From Shewanella holmiensis (GTDB lineage Bacteria; Pseudomonadota; Gammaproteobacteria; Enterobacterales; Shewanellaceae), in assembly GCF_025370255.1 (NCBI RefSeq), contig NZ_JAMTCD010000003.1, positions 62,001-126,000 on the forward strand: a stretch of 64,000 nucleotides of DNA. Direction: 5' to 3'. The translations under genes and the position numbers were made by a program. Position 1 is the stretch's first letter. Each line of letters starts with the position of its first letter. Under the pieces are notes generated by a model. It did no database searches. It saw only the letters and a list, made by a program, of their open reading frames with translations, and was not told the origin of the DNA. This document shows positions 9,520 through 18,680 of this stretch, one piece after another.

Positions 9520-9945
9520 TTAGTTTGCACTATGAGTCACTAACGTTGGTTTTAATAAGTTATCGTGTACTGGACAGCGATGACAGACAGCATCAAGAAA
9601 ATCTTGTTTTTGCTGCTCATCTAAATCAGCATCAATGGTGGCAATTAAATCGATTTGTTTAAATCCAACAGGATCATCCGTTTGCAGCCCTGAAAGCCCT
9701 GCGGTATTGAGTACTGCTTTCACTTGCACATCAAATTGACGAATATGGATTTTTTTGTCACGAGCCACCATTTTAGCTATGGCAGAAATGCACCCCGCTA
9801 ACGAGAACAAAAAAGTTTCCAACGGATTTGCGCCTTCATTGCCAGCCGTTGGCTGATCAATAATTAACGTATGCTCGCGAATTTGCGCAGTCACTTTCCA
9901 ACTTTCACCCATGGTTGTGTTAACTTCAACAATTTTATCAGCCAT
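9520..9945 (-). CDS. OsmC family protein
   Basis: A 141-residue protein of the OsmC/Ohr superfamily, mostly thiol peroxidases or related redox proteins. The two family cysteines are in SLAGCISAIAKM and AVCHRCPVHDNL. The spacing and the CPVHDNL ending are more like the YhfA/OsmC-like branch than Ohr. The start at 9945 (MADKIVEVN) has a GGAG Shine-Dalgarno; the frame continues nine codons upstream without one. It is transcribed alone, with a hairpin terminator downstream. No OhrR-type regulator is next to it. Confidence 0.85.
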   Translation of the reverse strand: MADKIVEVNTTMGESWKVTAQIREHTLIIDQPTAGNEGANPLETFLFSLAGCISAIAKMVARDKKIHIRQFDVQVKAVLNTAGLSGLQTDDPVGFKQIDLIATIDADLDEQQKQDFLDAVCHRCPVHDNLLKPTLVTHSAN

Positions 9946-10140
9946 TATTGCTCCATTTATAACAACATTCATTAGAAAAATCTTATGAACAAATTATACC
10001 GCTGAAATGCTTTTATTTGCAATGCTAACTTAAACTTGCAAAATCAACTGGGATAAATTCACTGAAATAAATCTCAAAATCCTCTACACTGCCCATCGCT
10101 TATTTTAAATCGTATTTAAACACTGACAGTTAGGAACATC

Positions 10141-10584
10141 ATGCAAAAGCCAAGTAATAGTAACGCATTTATATGGAGTGAATCAGCCCACTTTGCGGTG
10201 CAAATTTACTATGAAGATACTGATTTTTCAGGCGTGGTATACCACCCTAATTTTCTGAAATATTTTGAACGAGCGCGCGAACACGTTATTGGTGCAGATG
10301 TTTTACAAACACTATGGAATCAACAAGGGTTAGGGTTTGCGGTCTATAAGAGTGACATGATTTGCCATGATGGTGTGGAATTCGCTGATATCATCGACGT
10401 GAGAACGCAATTTTGTTTCGAAAGTAAATATCGCACTATTTGGAAACAAGAAATTTGGCGGCCCAATGCCACGAAAGCCGCTGTAACCGCACACATTGAA
10501 ATGGTGTGTATGAACAACAAAAGACAACTAACGGCAATGCCAGCACAATTAATAGCCTTACTGAATAAAACCATGCCCAAATAA
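10141..10584 (+). CDS. Acyl-CoA thioesterase, hotdog fold (YbgC/4HBT family)
   Basis: A 147-residue cytosolic hotdog protein hydrolysing acyl-CoA thioesters. The YbgC/4-hydroxybenzoyl-CoA thioesterase signature YYEDTDFSGVVYHPNFLKYFERARE spans residues 23-47 (quoted in part elsewhere as EDTDFSGVVYH); D28 is the expected catalytic acid. The tol-pal genes that flank ybgC in many bacteria are absent, so this is a paralogue of uncertain substrate. An AGGAA Shine-Dalgarno precedes the ATG. It converges with the EAL gene, with only 33 bases between them. Confidence 0.85.
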   Translation: MQKPSNSNAFIWSESAHFAVQIYYEDTDFSGVVYHPNFLKYFERAREHVIGADVLQTLWNQQGLGFAVYKSDMICHDGVEFADIIDVRTQFCFESKYRTIWKQEIWRPNATKAAVTAHIEMVCMNNKRQLTAMPAQLIALLNKTMPK

Positions 10585-10617
10585 CGCGCATAATCATCAC
10601 AGCAACAATGACACCGT

Positions 10618-12108
10618 TTATCCCTGAGATAATTTGGGGTAGACCTGAGCGAACTCAGTTGCATCGCAGGGTTTTGAAAAATACTCCCCTTGAATTCTGT
10701 CAGCACCAAATTCAGCGAGGATTTGTAACGTACTGAGGGTTTCTACCCCCTCTACTGTCACATCAAAGCCTAACTCTTTGGCTAAAACAATGGTCATTTT
10801 CACAATACTTTGTGCTTGTTTTTCTTGCTGGAATCCCTGTAAAAAGGCTTTATCAATCTTCACTTCGTTTACTGGTAAGTGACGCAAATAAGCAAGTGAA
10901 GAGTGCCCGGTACCAAAGTCATCAATGGCCACTTTTACCCCAAGCATTTGTAATTGCTCTATAGTATTGATGACCTGTTCATAGGAGGCCATTAATGCAC
11001 TTTCAGTAATTTCAATCATTAAACATTCAGCGGGAACTAAATAGCGTGTTAATAGATTAGAAATATCGGCGACTATGGGCTTACCATGCAGATCATCACT
11101 TGAAAGATTAACTGCAACCTTGACATAAATACCTTGTTCACGCCATTTTGCCTGCTGAGAAATGACTTTTTCTAACACCCAACCACTGATTAAACTGATC
11201 ATACCGGTATGTTCAGCCAAAGGGATAAATTCATCCGGAGATATTTCGCCTAACCCCTCATGATGCCAACGGATCAATGCTTCCACTTCAACACACTTTC
11301 CGCTTTTTATATCCAACTTGGGCTGATATACCATAAACAATTGATCTTGTTTTAAACCTTTAGGCAGGCTGTTAATAATAAGCAGTTCGCGATATTGCTT
11401 TTTATCATCATCTTTGTCGTAGTAAGCGATACCTTTTTGATCTGATTTCGCTTTTTTCAATGCTAAATCTAATCTGCGCAGCATAATACTCACGTCTGCA
11501 TGATGCTCAGTTAACGTTAATGCACCTAATTGTACCGTCACACTGATAGGTTGTTGTTCTATTTCGAACGGTTGCTGTAATTCATCCTTTATTACAAGCA
11601 GCTGCTCATGATCGATTACTTCAGGAAAAAATAACAAAAACTCATTACCATTCATTCTGGCAACAAACTGAGCTTTTCTCGATAACGAATTAACCCGCTG
11701 TGAAAACGCTTTTAATAACGCGTCACCAAATACGAAGCCGAAAAGATCATTTACAAAACGAAACTGCTTAATATCAATTAATAAAATCATCCCATGTTGG
11801 ATAGGCATTCGACTTAATATTTTACGTTTAAAACCAACCCGATTGGATAATCCAGTTAACTTATCGCGTTCAACATTAAAGGGAATGGATTTTTGTAAAT
11901 TGATTAAAGCGGTGATTAAAGGGGTAAATACTTGGGGGATAGAACCAAAGTCGACGGGTGATATTGTTTGTATTTGACGCTCTAAGATATGTGTTAGCTG
12001 CTGTAAATAGCGTTTTTGGCGCCAGCAATAAACCCCAGCGGCAATCAACATGACACCGAGGAATATGGCTAAAATCGTCACACAAAACAAATACATTGTC
12101 TGCGTCAT
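10618..12108 (-). CDS. Membrane-anchored EAL phosphodiesterase with degenerate GGDEF
   Basis: A 496-residue predicted c-di-GMP-specific phosphodiesterase. One N-terminal membrane segment (residues 5-27) is followed by a short linker, a GGDEF-fold domain (about 78-240) and an EAL domain (about 248-490). The GGDEF active-site motif is NGNEF (153-157), so cyclase activity is unlikely; the domain may be a nucleotide-sensing module. The EAL side is intact: VEALIRW with EAL at 276-278, NLSSDDL, EITESAL, DDFGTGHSSL, the catalytic lysine in VKIDKAF, and EGVET. It lies 65 bases downstream of an HDOD gene on the same strand and may share its transcript. Confidence 0.92.
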   Translation of the reverse strand: MTQTMYLFCVTILAIFLGVMLIAAGVYCWRQKRYLQQLTHILERQIQTISPVDFGSIPQVFTPLITALINLQKSIPFNVERDKLTGLSNRVGFKRKILSRMPIQHGMILLIDIKQFRFVNDLFGFVFGDALLKAFSQRVNSLSRKAQFVARMNGNEFLLFFPEVIDHEQLLVIKDELQQPFEIEQQPISVTVQLGALTLTEHHADVSIMLRRLDLALKKAKSDQKGIAYYDKDDDKKQYRELLIINSLPKGLKQDQLFMVYQPKLDIKSGKCVEVEALIRWHHEGLGEISPDEFIPLAEHTGMISLISGWVLEKVISQQAKWREQGIYVKVAVNLSSDDLHGKPIVADISNLLTRYLVPAECLMIEITESALMASYEQVINTIEQLQMLGVKVAIDDFGTGHSSLAYLRHLPVNEVKIDKAFLQGFQQEKQAQSIVKMTIVLAKELGFDVTVEGVETLSTLQILAEFGADRIQGEYFSKPCDATEFAQVYPKLSQG

Positions 12109-12173
12109 TAAAAGTGCCTATTCACAGTTTGGCCTTTCGGAAAAATAAGTATCACTATCAAGCTTAATAACAC

Positions 12174-13016
12174 TTATTGGTAGCTTTCCTTAATCGAATG
12201 ATATAAATCAGTAAATACATCACTGCCTAAATCTTCTGGTGTTACAGGTAATCCGCGTCCAACAAAAACATCAAGGCGCTGTGCTAATTCTTCACCTGCA
12301 CGTAACTCACCAGTGTAAAACGCCGCTGCACGGATAAAATCTAAATAGGTAACCTGTTCTGGTAAATAATGGAAATCAGCCCAACGCTCAACAACTTCGG
12401 TTACTTCTGCAGCAAAATCCCAACTTTTTAATACCGCACGACCAATCGGACCTTGCATTTTTCGCACTAAACCGCGAAGTTGATCTATGCTGGTGAACAG
12501 TTCCGGATGCACCTCAGCTTCAGATAATACTGGTAGCGCGCCAATGTTATGCACTAAACCCGCTAACGTTAAAGTTTCGCGATCTAATTTTTTACTTGGG
12601 TTTCGCTTGTTGTAAATTTCTAACATGGCACAAGCAGACGCCGTTACTTCAATGGATGTTTGCCATACTTCATCCATCACTTCCCACACCATTTCATTGG
12701 TAGAAATAAATAACTGCTCCATTGCTACAGAGGTCGTAATACTTTTAATTTGCACTAAACCAATACGATTAACTGCCGCTGAAATATTCTCGGCTTTATT
12801 GCCTCTTGAGTATAGTGCGCTATTGGCGACTTTAATAATTCGCGCAGAAATTGCCGCATCTTGGCCAATAATGTCACCCACTTGTTTCAAACTAGAGTCA
12901 GGGCGCGAAACCACTTCTTGTACTCGCATCGCCACTTCAGGCAATGTCGGTAATACAAGGGCATCGGCCTTTAGTTTTTTTAATAAGCTGACCAATAGTT
13001 GATGTTCTGCAGACAT
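12174..13016 (-). CDS. HDOD domain protein
   Basis: A 280-residue protein made largely of one HDOD domain (about residues 15-215), an HD-related fold without confirmed hydrolase activity that is frequent in signalling proteins. LPTLPEVAMRVQEVV and IIGQDAAISARIIKVANSALYS are typical HDOD sequences. The longer frame starts 19 codons upstream; the ATG at 13016 has GGAG at good spacing and begins MSAEHQLL. It precedes the EAL gene by 65 bases, suggesting an HDOD-EAL operon. It is divergent from trhP. Confidence 0.9.
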   Translation of the reverse strand: MSAEHQLLVSLLKKLKADALVLPTLPEVAMRVQEVVSRPDSSLKQVGDIIGQDAAISARIIKVANSALYSRGNKAENISAAVNRIGLVQIKSITTSVAMEQLFISTNEMVWEVMDEVWQTSIEVTASACAMLEIYNKRNPSKKLDRETLTLAGLVHNIGALPVLSEAEVHPELFTSIDQLRGLVRKMQGPIGRAVLKSWDFAAEVTEVVERWADFHYLPEQVTYLDFIRAAAFYTGELRAGEELAQRLDVFVGRGLPVTPEDLGSDVFTDLYHSIKESYQ

Positions 13017-13304
13017 GCTGTCTCCATCAAAAGTGAAAAACATAATGATAGAATTGTATACTGAATAAAGCACGTTATGCGAGCTAAGCAGAAGAAAATC
13101 TGCATAATTTCAAAACATATTTCAAAATCACAGGTTAATGACTCCGGATCTCCCCTATAAATAGACAGCAATACCAAGTTAAAAAATCAAAAAGAGATTC
13201 ACCTCACAAAAAGAAAGGTCTTACTTGCTCTGCTATTATAACTTCAGTACGATCGCGCCCCCGCAACCTGCGCGCTTTATTTTATCGTTAGATTGAGAGT
13301 AATT

Positions 13305-14672
13305 ATGTTTAAACCAGAGCTATTGTCTCCTGCTGGAACCCTAAAAAACATGCGTTATGCCTTTGCTTATGGTGCTGACGCTGTATATGCAGGCCAACCT
13401 CGCTACAGTTTGCGAGTCAGAAATAATGACTTCAAAATGGAAAACTTAGCCAGCGGCATTCAAGAAGCGCATGATTTAGGCAAAAAGCTCTATGTAGTCA
13501 GCAATATTGCGCCTCATAACGCCAAATTAAAAACCTACTTAAAAGACATGGAGCCCGTGGTTGCAATGCAGCCTGATGCATTGATCATGTCTGATCCGGG
13601 TTTAATTATGATGGTGCGTGAAGCATTCCCCGATCAAGTGGTACATCTTTCCGTTCAAGCCAATGCCATTAACTGGGCATCTGTAAAATTTTGGCAACAA
13701 CAGGGCATTAAACGCGTGATCCTATCACGCGAGTTATCCTTAGATGAAATTGAAGAAATTCGTCAACGTTGCCCTGATATTGAGCTAGAAGTGTTTGTTC
13801 ATGGTGCATTGTGTATGGCTTATTCTGGCCGCTGCTTATTATCAGGTTACATGAACAAACGCGATCCAAACCAGGGGACTTGCACCAATGCTTGTCGTTG
13901 GAAATACGATGTTCATGAAGCAAAACAAACTGAAACAGGCGACATTATTGCTGTCAATCCTGCCGTTCAAATTGAAACACCACCCACTTTAGGTGCTGGC
14001 GCACCATCAAGTGAAATTGTGCTGTTACAAGAGCCTGGCCGACCTGGCGAATACATGCCAGCATTTGAAGATGAGCATGGCACCTACATTATGAACTCAA
14101 AAGATTTACGTGCGATTCAGCATGTTGATCGTTTGACTAAAATGGGCATTGATTCATTAAAAATTGAAGGCCGTACTAAATCGTTTTACTACGTAGCACG
14201 TACTGCGCAACTTTATCGCCAAGCCATTGAAGATGCTGCTGCAGGTAAAGATTTTAATCGCACATTAATGCACAATTTAGAAGGGTTAGCTCATCGCGGC
14301 TACACTGAAGGTTTTTTACGTCGTCATGTACATGATGAATATCAAAACTACGATTATGGTTATTCGATTAGTGACACTCAGCAATTTGTTGGTGAATTTA
14401 CCGGTAAACGAAATGCTACTGGTTTGGCTGAAATTGACGTTAAGAATAAGTTTATTGTTGGCGACAGTGTGGAAGTCATGACGCCACAGGGCAATTTTAA
14501 CCTAACAATTAAACAGTTAATTAACCGCAAAGGTGAAAGTGTTGAGGCCGGATTAGGGTCAGGACATTTTGTGTTCCTAGAACTGCCAGCTGAAGTCAAC
14601 ACAGATAAAGCAATTTTGATGCGTAATCTTCCACAAGGTCAGGATACGCGTAATCCTCATCAGGCAATTTAA
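13305..14672 (+). CDS. trhP: tRNA 5-hydroxyuridine synthesis protein TrhP (U32 family, YegQ)
   Basis: TrhP makes 5-hydroxyuridine at wobble position 34 of certain tRNAs by an oxygen-independent route; genetic work in E. coli links it to prephenate and Fe-S cluster assembly. The 455-residue protein starts MFKPELLSPAGTLKNM, the U32 opening. Putative cluster cysteines are C170, C177, C193 and C197 (GALCMAYSGRC, GTCTNACRW). The U32 signature runs through EVFVHGALCMAYSGRCLLS. I chose the ATG at 13305, four codons inside the frame, because it gives the family N-terminus. The ferredoxin gene yfhL follows after only three bases. The earlier 'peptidase U32' label is misleading. Confidence 0.93.
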   Translation: MFKPELLSPAGTLKNMRYAFAYGADAVYAGQPRYSLRVRNNDFKMENLASGIQEAHDLGKKLYVVSNIAPHNAKLKTYLKDMEPVVAMQPDALIMSDPGLIMMVREAFPDQVVHLSVQANAINWASVKFWQQQGIKRVILSRELSLDEIEEIRQRCPDIELEVFVHGALCMAYSGRCLLSGYMNKRDPNQGTCTNACRWKYDVHEAKQTETGDIIAVNPAVQIETPPTLGAGAPSSEIVLLQEPGRPGEYMPAFEDEHGTYIMNSKDLRAIQHVDRLTKMGIDSLKIEGRTKSFYYVARTAQLYRQAIEDAAAGKDFNRTLMHNLEGLAHRGYTEGFLRRHVHDEYQNYDYGYSISDTQQFVGEFTGKRNATGLAEIDVKNKFIVGDSVEVMTPQGNFNLTIKQLINRKGESVEAGLGSGHFVFLELPAEVNTDKAILMRNLPQGQDTRNPHQAI

Positions 14673-14927
<255 letters not shown>

Positions 14928-14949
14928 CATAAAATAATGATACAAAAAC

Positions 14950-14973
14950 GGCGCTTAGAAAGCGCCATTTTTA
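14950..14973 (+). terminator. Rho-independent terminator after trhP-yfhL
   Basis: GGCGCTT-AGA-AAGCGCC hairpin followed by ATTTTTAT. Confidence 0.9.
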
Positions 14974-15098
14974 TATGCGGTTAATGGATATCAATCTTCA
15001 GCGCTAAGTACAATTAACTAAATTCAGTTTATGCAGCCAAAAAAGTATCAAACAGCTGCGTTCCAGTAAACCATAACTATTCCACTCGTAATCAGGTC

Positions 15099-15227
15099 AT
15101 GGGAGTGAGAATTGCGCGCTTTCTAAGAAACAGTTATGAAAGGGTAATGGCTCACGATATCAGCGTCTTTGGTGATAGACATCCTGCAACCAGCAGTCGT
15201 AAGCCAGCTGGCTATTCAGTAACATAG
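15099..15227 (+). CDS. Possible 42-residue ORF or dispersed repeat element
   Basis: An ATG frame encodes a 42-residue peptide beginning MGVRIARFLRNSYERVMAHD and ending SSRKPAGYSVT. The frame is open from about 15020 (68 codons). The composition is rich in Arg, Ser, His and Asp and does not look like random AT-rich intergenic sequence. There is no clear Shine-Dalgarno, and the opposite strand also has a short open frame. From memory, similar peptides recur among unannotated Shewanella proteins, which would fit a dispersed DNA repeat rather than a gene; I cannot verify that here. No function is assigned. Confidence 0.3.
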   Translation: MGVRIARFLRNSYERVMAHDISVFGDRHPATSSRKPAGYSVT

Positions 15228-15252
15228 GGGGGCTAAAAGAGATAACCTGTGC

Positions 15253-15747
15253 TTATTGGTATTGTTGCAATGTCTGCAGAGTCACCGCTAGCTTCTCTAT
15301 CGCTAACTTAGCCCCCTTAGGTAATGAGTCAAGCTCAATCCCCAAAAGTAAATTTTTAACTTCCAGCCCTAACTCTGTGTCGCCATCAATCAATAACTTT
15401 CGCTGAAAAAACAATGTATCAGGATCCTCTTTACCTGCGGCGACCAAAAGCAATTCGGGGACATTCGCGGTAAAAGTCACATCGGCTTGTTGTTGATGAC
15501 ATAAAATTAATTGGCCATCAAAACTCAATTGAAATTGTAATCCAATATCTGCCACAGAAATGGCAGCCCATTTGCCCTTCAAAAAATCAAGTTCAGCCTG
15601 CTCAATTTGCGGCTTCAACATTAAATTCAGAAGCTTGGATAATAGATCTAACTTTAGTTTGTCAGGTACTAAAGCTAATGACTTTTTACTCACCCGGGGG
15701 GCTAAATCTAAAACACGCGATGCAAGTTGTTGAGAAATTCCACTCAC
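15253..15747 (-). CDS. ubiT: Ubiquinone biosynthesis accessory factor UbiT (SCP2 domain)
   Basis: UbiT carries an SCP2 lipid-binding domain and is the lipid-handling partner of the oxygen-independent ubiquinone pathway. The 164-residue protein has an N-terminal helical segment and then the SCP2 fold (about 45-140), including ADVTFTANVPELLLVAAGKEDPDTLFFQRKLLIDGDTELGLEVKNLL. The start is a GTG at 15747 with AAGGA nine bases upstream. It is divergent from ubiU-ubiV, the standard arrangement of ubiT with ubiUV. Confidence 0.92.
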   Translation of the reverse strand: MSGISQQLASRVLDLAPRVSKKSLALVPDKLKLDLLSKLLNLMLKPQIEQAELDFLKGKWAAISVADIGLQFQLSFDGQLILCHQQQADVTFTANVPELLLVAAGKEDPDTLFFQRKLLIDGDTELGLEVKNLLLGIELDSLPKGAKLAIEKLAVTLQTLQQYQ

Positions 15748-15887
15748 TTAATTTGTCCTTGAACAGTTGATTCATTTAATTGCGCAAGTTTAGCGATCTT
15801 TTATCAACATAAACCTGTCCTAAATCAAATCATGGCGATTGAATCACTTTTACACTCTCCTACTCTAAAAAACACTAGGATAATCCA

Positions 15888-16901
15888 ATGGAGTTGTTGT
15901 GCCCTGCGGGCAATTTAGCCTCCCTCAAAGCGGCATTCAATGCCGGAGCCGATGCGGTATATTTGGGACTAAAAGATGACACTAATGCCCGATCTTTTGC
16001 TGGTCTTAATTTTTCTGCGGCTCAAATAAAACAAGCGAGCCAATTAGCTAAACAGCAAAACCGTAAACTCTTTCTAACGCTAAATACCTTTGCAAAACCT
16101 GGTCATGAAAGTCGTTGGCAGCAAGCTATCGATTTAGCTGCTGAGTTGCATCTAGATGCTGTGATTTGTGCAGATATATCGCTTTTAGATTACGCCAGCC
16201 GAACCTATCCGGGATTAGCATTGCATTTATCGGTTCAAGCAAGTGCGACCAACGTGGCAGCATTATCCTTTTATAAGCAGCAGTTTAATATTGAACGAGC
16301 GGTATTACCCAGAGTGCTTTCGGTTAAACAGGTAAAAGATTTAGCTAAAGTCAGTCCAGTTGATTTAGAGGTTTTTGCCTTTGGTAGTTTGTGTATTATG
16401 GCTGAGGGGCGTTGTCAATTATCGAGTTACGTTACCGGACAATCACCCAATACCGGAGGTTCATGCTCGCCCGCTAATCATGTTCGTTGGCAAGATGTTG
16501 GCACGGATAAATTAACCCGATTAAATGAAGTGCTAATTGATAAATCTAGCCAAAGTGAGCAATTAGGCTATCCCGTTGTATGCAAGGGTCGTTATCAAAC
16601 CCACGATGAAATGGCACCAGAATACATGCTCGAATCACCGACCAGTTTAAATACTATGAGCCTAATTCCTGAACTGGCTCAGGCAGGTATTCGTTCGCTC
16701 AAAATTGAAGGGCGCCAGCGAAGTCCAGCTTATGTAACTCAGGTCACTCAGGTATGGCGACAAGCCATAGATTGCTATCTGCAGTCTCCTGAAACGTTCG
16801 CCGATACGCTGCAAAAAAAACCTCAATGGCATTCAGCTTTAGATAAAGTATCTGAAGGCCAAGTCACGACTTTAGGTGCTTACGAACGCCAATGGCAATA
16901 G
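15888..16901 (+). CDS. ubiU: Oxygen-independent ubiquinone hydroxylase subunit UbiU (U32)
   Basis: UbiU forms a heterodimer with UbiV and hydroxylates ubiquinone precursors without O2. The 337-residue U32 protein starts MELLCPAGNLASLKAAFNAG. Its four predicted [4Fe-4S] ligands C169, C176, C193 and C232 have the same numbering as in E. coli UbiU (GSLCIMAEGRC, GGSCSPA, VVCKGRY). ubiV follows nine bases later. The divergent promoter region shared with ubiT (15748-15887) has isolated TTGAT/ATCAA half-sites but no good FNR palindrome, although the pathway is anaerobically controlled in E. coli. Confidence 0.95.
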   Translation: MELLCPAGNLASLKAAFNAGADAVYLGLKDDTNARSFAGLNFSAAQIKQASQLAKQQNRKLFLTLNTFAKPGHESRWQQAIDLAAELHLDAVICADISLLDYASRTYPGLALHLSVQASATNVAALSFYKQQFNIERAVLPRVLSVKQVKDLAKVSPVDLEVFAFGSLCIMAEGRCQLSSYVTGQSPNTGGSCSPANHVRWQDVGTDKLTRLNEVLIDKSSQSEQLGYPVVCKGRYQTHDEMAPEYMLESPTSLNTMSLIPELAQAGIRSLKIEGRQRSPAYVTQVTQVWRQAIDCYLQSPETFADTLQKKPQWHSALDKVSEGQVTTLGAYERQWQ

Positions 16902-16910
16902 GTATTTGAT

Positions 16911-17795
16911 ATGAATTTATCCCTCGGACCACTCACATACTGCTGGAATAAAACAGTAACGTTTGAATACTATGAAGCCGTGGCAGACACGGCAATAGAT
17001 ACGGTGTACTTAGGTGAAGTGATTTGCAGTCGCCGCCGCGAATTAAAATATAAAGATTATCTTGAATTAGCGAGCTTATTAAACAACAAAGGTAAAAAGG
17101 TGATTCTGTCGACTTTAACCTTAATTGAGTCGGCATCAGAATTAGTTGAGCTAAAACGTATCATTGATAATGCTGAATTTGCGATTGAAGCTAATGATAT
17201 GGCTGCGGTGAACCTCGCTCAGGAAGCTGCAATTCCATTCGTAGCCGGCCCCACCTTGAATCTCTACAATCGTGCCAGTCTTGATATCATGCAAAAAATT
17301 GGCATGACCAGATTTATAATGCCTTATGAATTATCAAAATATTGGTTGCAGCAAGTGTTGGCTGAAAGCTCAAACACGTTTGAAACTGAAGTGCTCGGTT
17401 ATGGTTATATCCCTTTGGCACACTCAGCCCGATGTTTTACAGCCAAACACCATCAAAAGCCGAAGTTAGATTGTCAAATTATTTGCCAACAATATCCCAA
17501 GGGCATACTAACCCAAACTCAAGAATCGCAACCATTACTGAGGCTCAACGGAATACAAACTCAGTCGGCAGCCAAAGTGAATTTGATTAACCAAATGACC
17601 GATATGTCAGCTATAGGAATCAATTATTTTAGAATATCACCATCAGGATTTGAAGATATAGCACTAATCAAACAACTATCTAACCTTGATGAAATAAACT
17701 TAACAGGTATCAATATTGAACGCCCAGCCAATGATTGTAATGGCTATTGGTATGGTGAACCAGGAATGAACCTGCAAGACAATGTGACTGTTTAA
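16911..17795 (+). CDS. ubiV: Oxygen-independent ubiquinone hydroxylase subunit UbiV (U32)
   Basis: The partner of UbiU, 294 residues. Predicted [4Fe-4S] ligands are C39 (LGEVICSRR), C174 (HSARCF), C187 and C191 (LDCQIICQQ), the UbiV pattern. FVAGPTLNLYNRASLDIM and GYGYIPLAHSARCF are characteristic. It is nine bases behind ubiU, so a single transcript is expected. It lets the cell make ubiquinone when the O2-dependent hydroxylases cannot work, as needed for anaerobic respiration. Confidence 0.95.
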   Translation: MNLSLGPLTYCWNKTVTFEYYEAVADTAIDTVYLGEVICSRRRELKYKDYLELASLLNNKGKKVILSTLTLIESASELVELKRIIDNAEFAIEANDMAAVNLAQEAAIPFVAGPTLNLYNRASLDIMQKIGMTRFIMPYELSKYWLQQVLAESSNTFETEVLGYGYIPLAHSARCFTAKHHQKPKLDCQIICQQYPKGILTQTQESQPLLRLNGIQTQSAAKVNLINQMTDMSAIGINYFRISPSGFEDIALIKQLSNLDEINLTGINIERPANDCNGYWYGEPGMNLQDNVTV

Positions 17796-17924
17796 TTTTA
17801 CCTAAACTTAGGTTAATAGATAAAAATAAAGAGTATTGAAAAGTTTACCGTCAAATTGATATTTTGCGCGGTTAACGAGGCGAATTTAAGCGTAAATGGC
17901 CAACTACTTGCTTTTATTTAGTAA

Positions 17925-17971
17925 AAAATAAAAATAACGGTGAAAACGACTATTTAACATTCATTTTCACC
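17925..17971 (-). terminator. Terminator for the DUF998-like gene
   Basis: GGTGAAAA (17939-17946) pairs with TTTTCACC (17964-17971). On the minus strand the hairpin is followed by GTTATTTTTATTTTTT. The loop is 17 bases. Confidence 0.7.
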
Positions 17972-17993
17972 TAAGTTGGCACTATTTATAGCG

Positions 17994-18680
17994 TTATGAT
18001 TTTTTTAACCAAGACAGCAAGGATAATACCCATAACACCAAAGTGATGTCGCTACCCCATTGTGTCAATGCCTGCCACCATAAATCGGGTTTAGGGGATA
18101 ATGTTGCCGAAGAAGCAATAATGTCCATGTACGTAGCAGTTAACAATGGCGCAGAAATGAATCCTGCATAAGGTAAAATAAACACACTTAAATTAAGGCA
18201 TAAACAAATAGTAGCAAGCAATAATGGCAGCTTAACCTCCCGCCACCCTATCTGAATAGCGTAAGCCATAAAAGCAATGCTGGAAAAACACACTAAAATG
18301 AATAAGTAGCTTAAACCATGGAGGTGTAAATGATATACGTTTAAAGGGAATAGACCAGTTACAGCCAAAGCAAGAAAGCTTGCTGAAAAACTGAACCAAA
18401 AAGGATATTTAAGCCACCCTTTGGTCACTTGCAAGGCAAATAAATTAGCCAAAGCGATACATAAACTCCCAAAAAATAATCCACCGTTTAGCAGGAGTGC
18501 TGACTGTGAATGACCATAATACCCCAATTCACTGATACTTTTTTTAAACAGCAAAAAACCATCAACACTAGCATTTGTTGATTCAATGACTATCGAAATG
18601 GCTAACCCCAAGAAAAGGCCAAAACACCCCAGTAAGCCAAAACGTATCGACAGTTGTTTAATTTTATCTTTGTTTGTCAT
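17994..18680 (-). CDS. DUF998-like multi-pass membrane protein
   Basis: A 228-residue integral membrane protein with about six hydrophobic helices (approximately 14-34, 60-80, 92-112, 121-142, 150-172 and 208-225). The segment SISELGYYGHSQSALLLNGGLFFG resembles DUF998 proteins, where a conserved S-E-L/G patch follows TM1. No enzymatic motif was recognised and the function is unknown. It is transcribed alone, convergent with ubiV and divergent from the YjiH-family gene. Assignment to DUF998 is by pattern only. Confidence 0.7.
   Translation of the reverse strand: MTNKDKIKQLSIRFGLLGCFGLFLGLAISIVIESTNASVDGFLLFKKSISELGYYGHSQSALLLNGGLFFGSLCIALANLFALQVTKGWLKYPFWFSFSASFLALAVTGLFPLNVYHLHLHGLSYLFILVCFSSIAFMAYAIQIGWREVKLPLLLATICLCLNLSVFILPYAGFISAPLLTATYMDIIASSATLSPKPDLWWQALTQWGSDITLVLWVLSLLSWLKKS

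Larger units (their letters stand above)
14928..15252. other. Intergenic region between convergent yfhL and ubiT
   Basis: This 325-base gap contains the yfhL terminator and, from about 15020 to 15227, a plus-strand reading frame that looks protein-like (separate entry). It also contains the 12-bp palindrome AGCCAGCTGGCT at 15202-15213. No ubiT terminator was recognised. Confidence 0.5.

Noticed and set aside
10344..10709. 121-codon minus-strand frame overlapping the thioesterase
   Set aside because: It covers both the thioesterase and the end of the EAL gene in other frames; a shadow frame.
15748..15887. FNR box between ubiT and ubiU
   Set aside because: Only isolated TTGAT and ATCAA half-sites occur; no TTGAT-N4-ATCAA with a tolerable second half.
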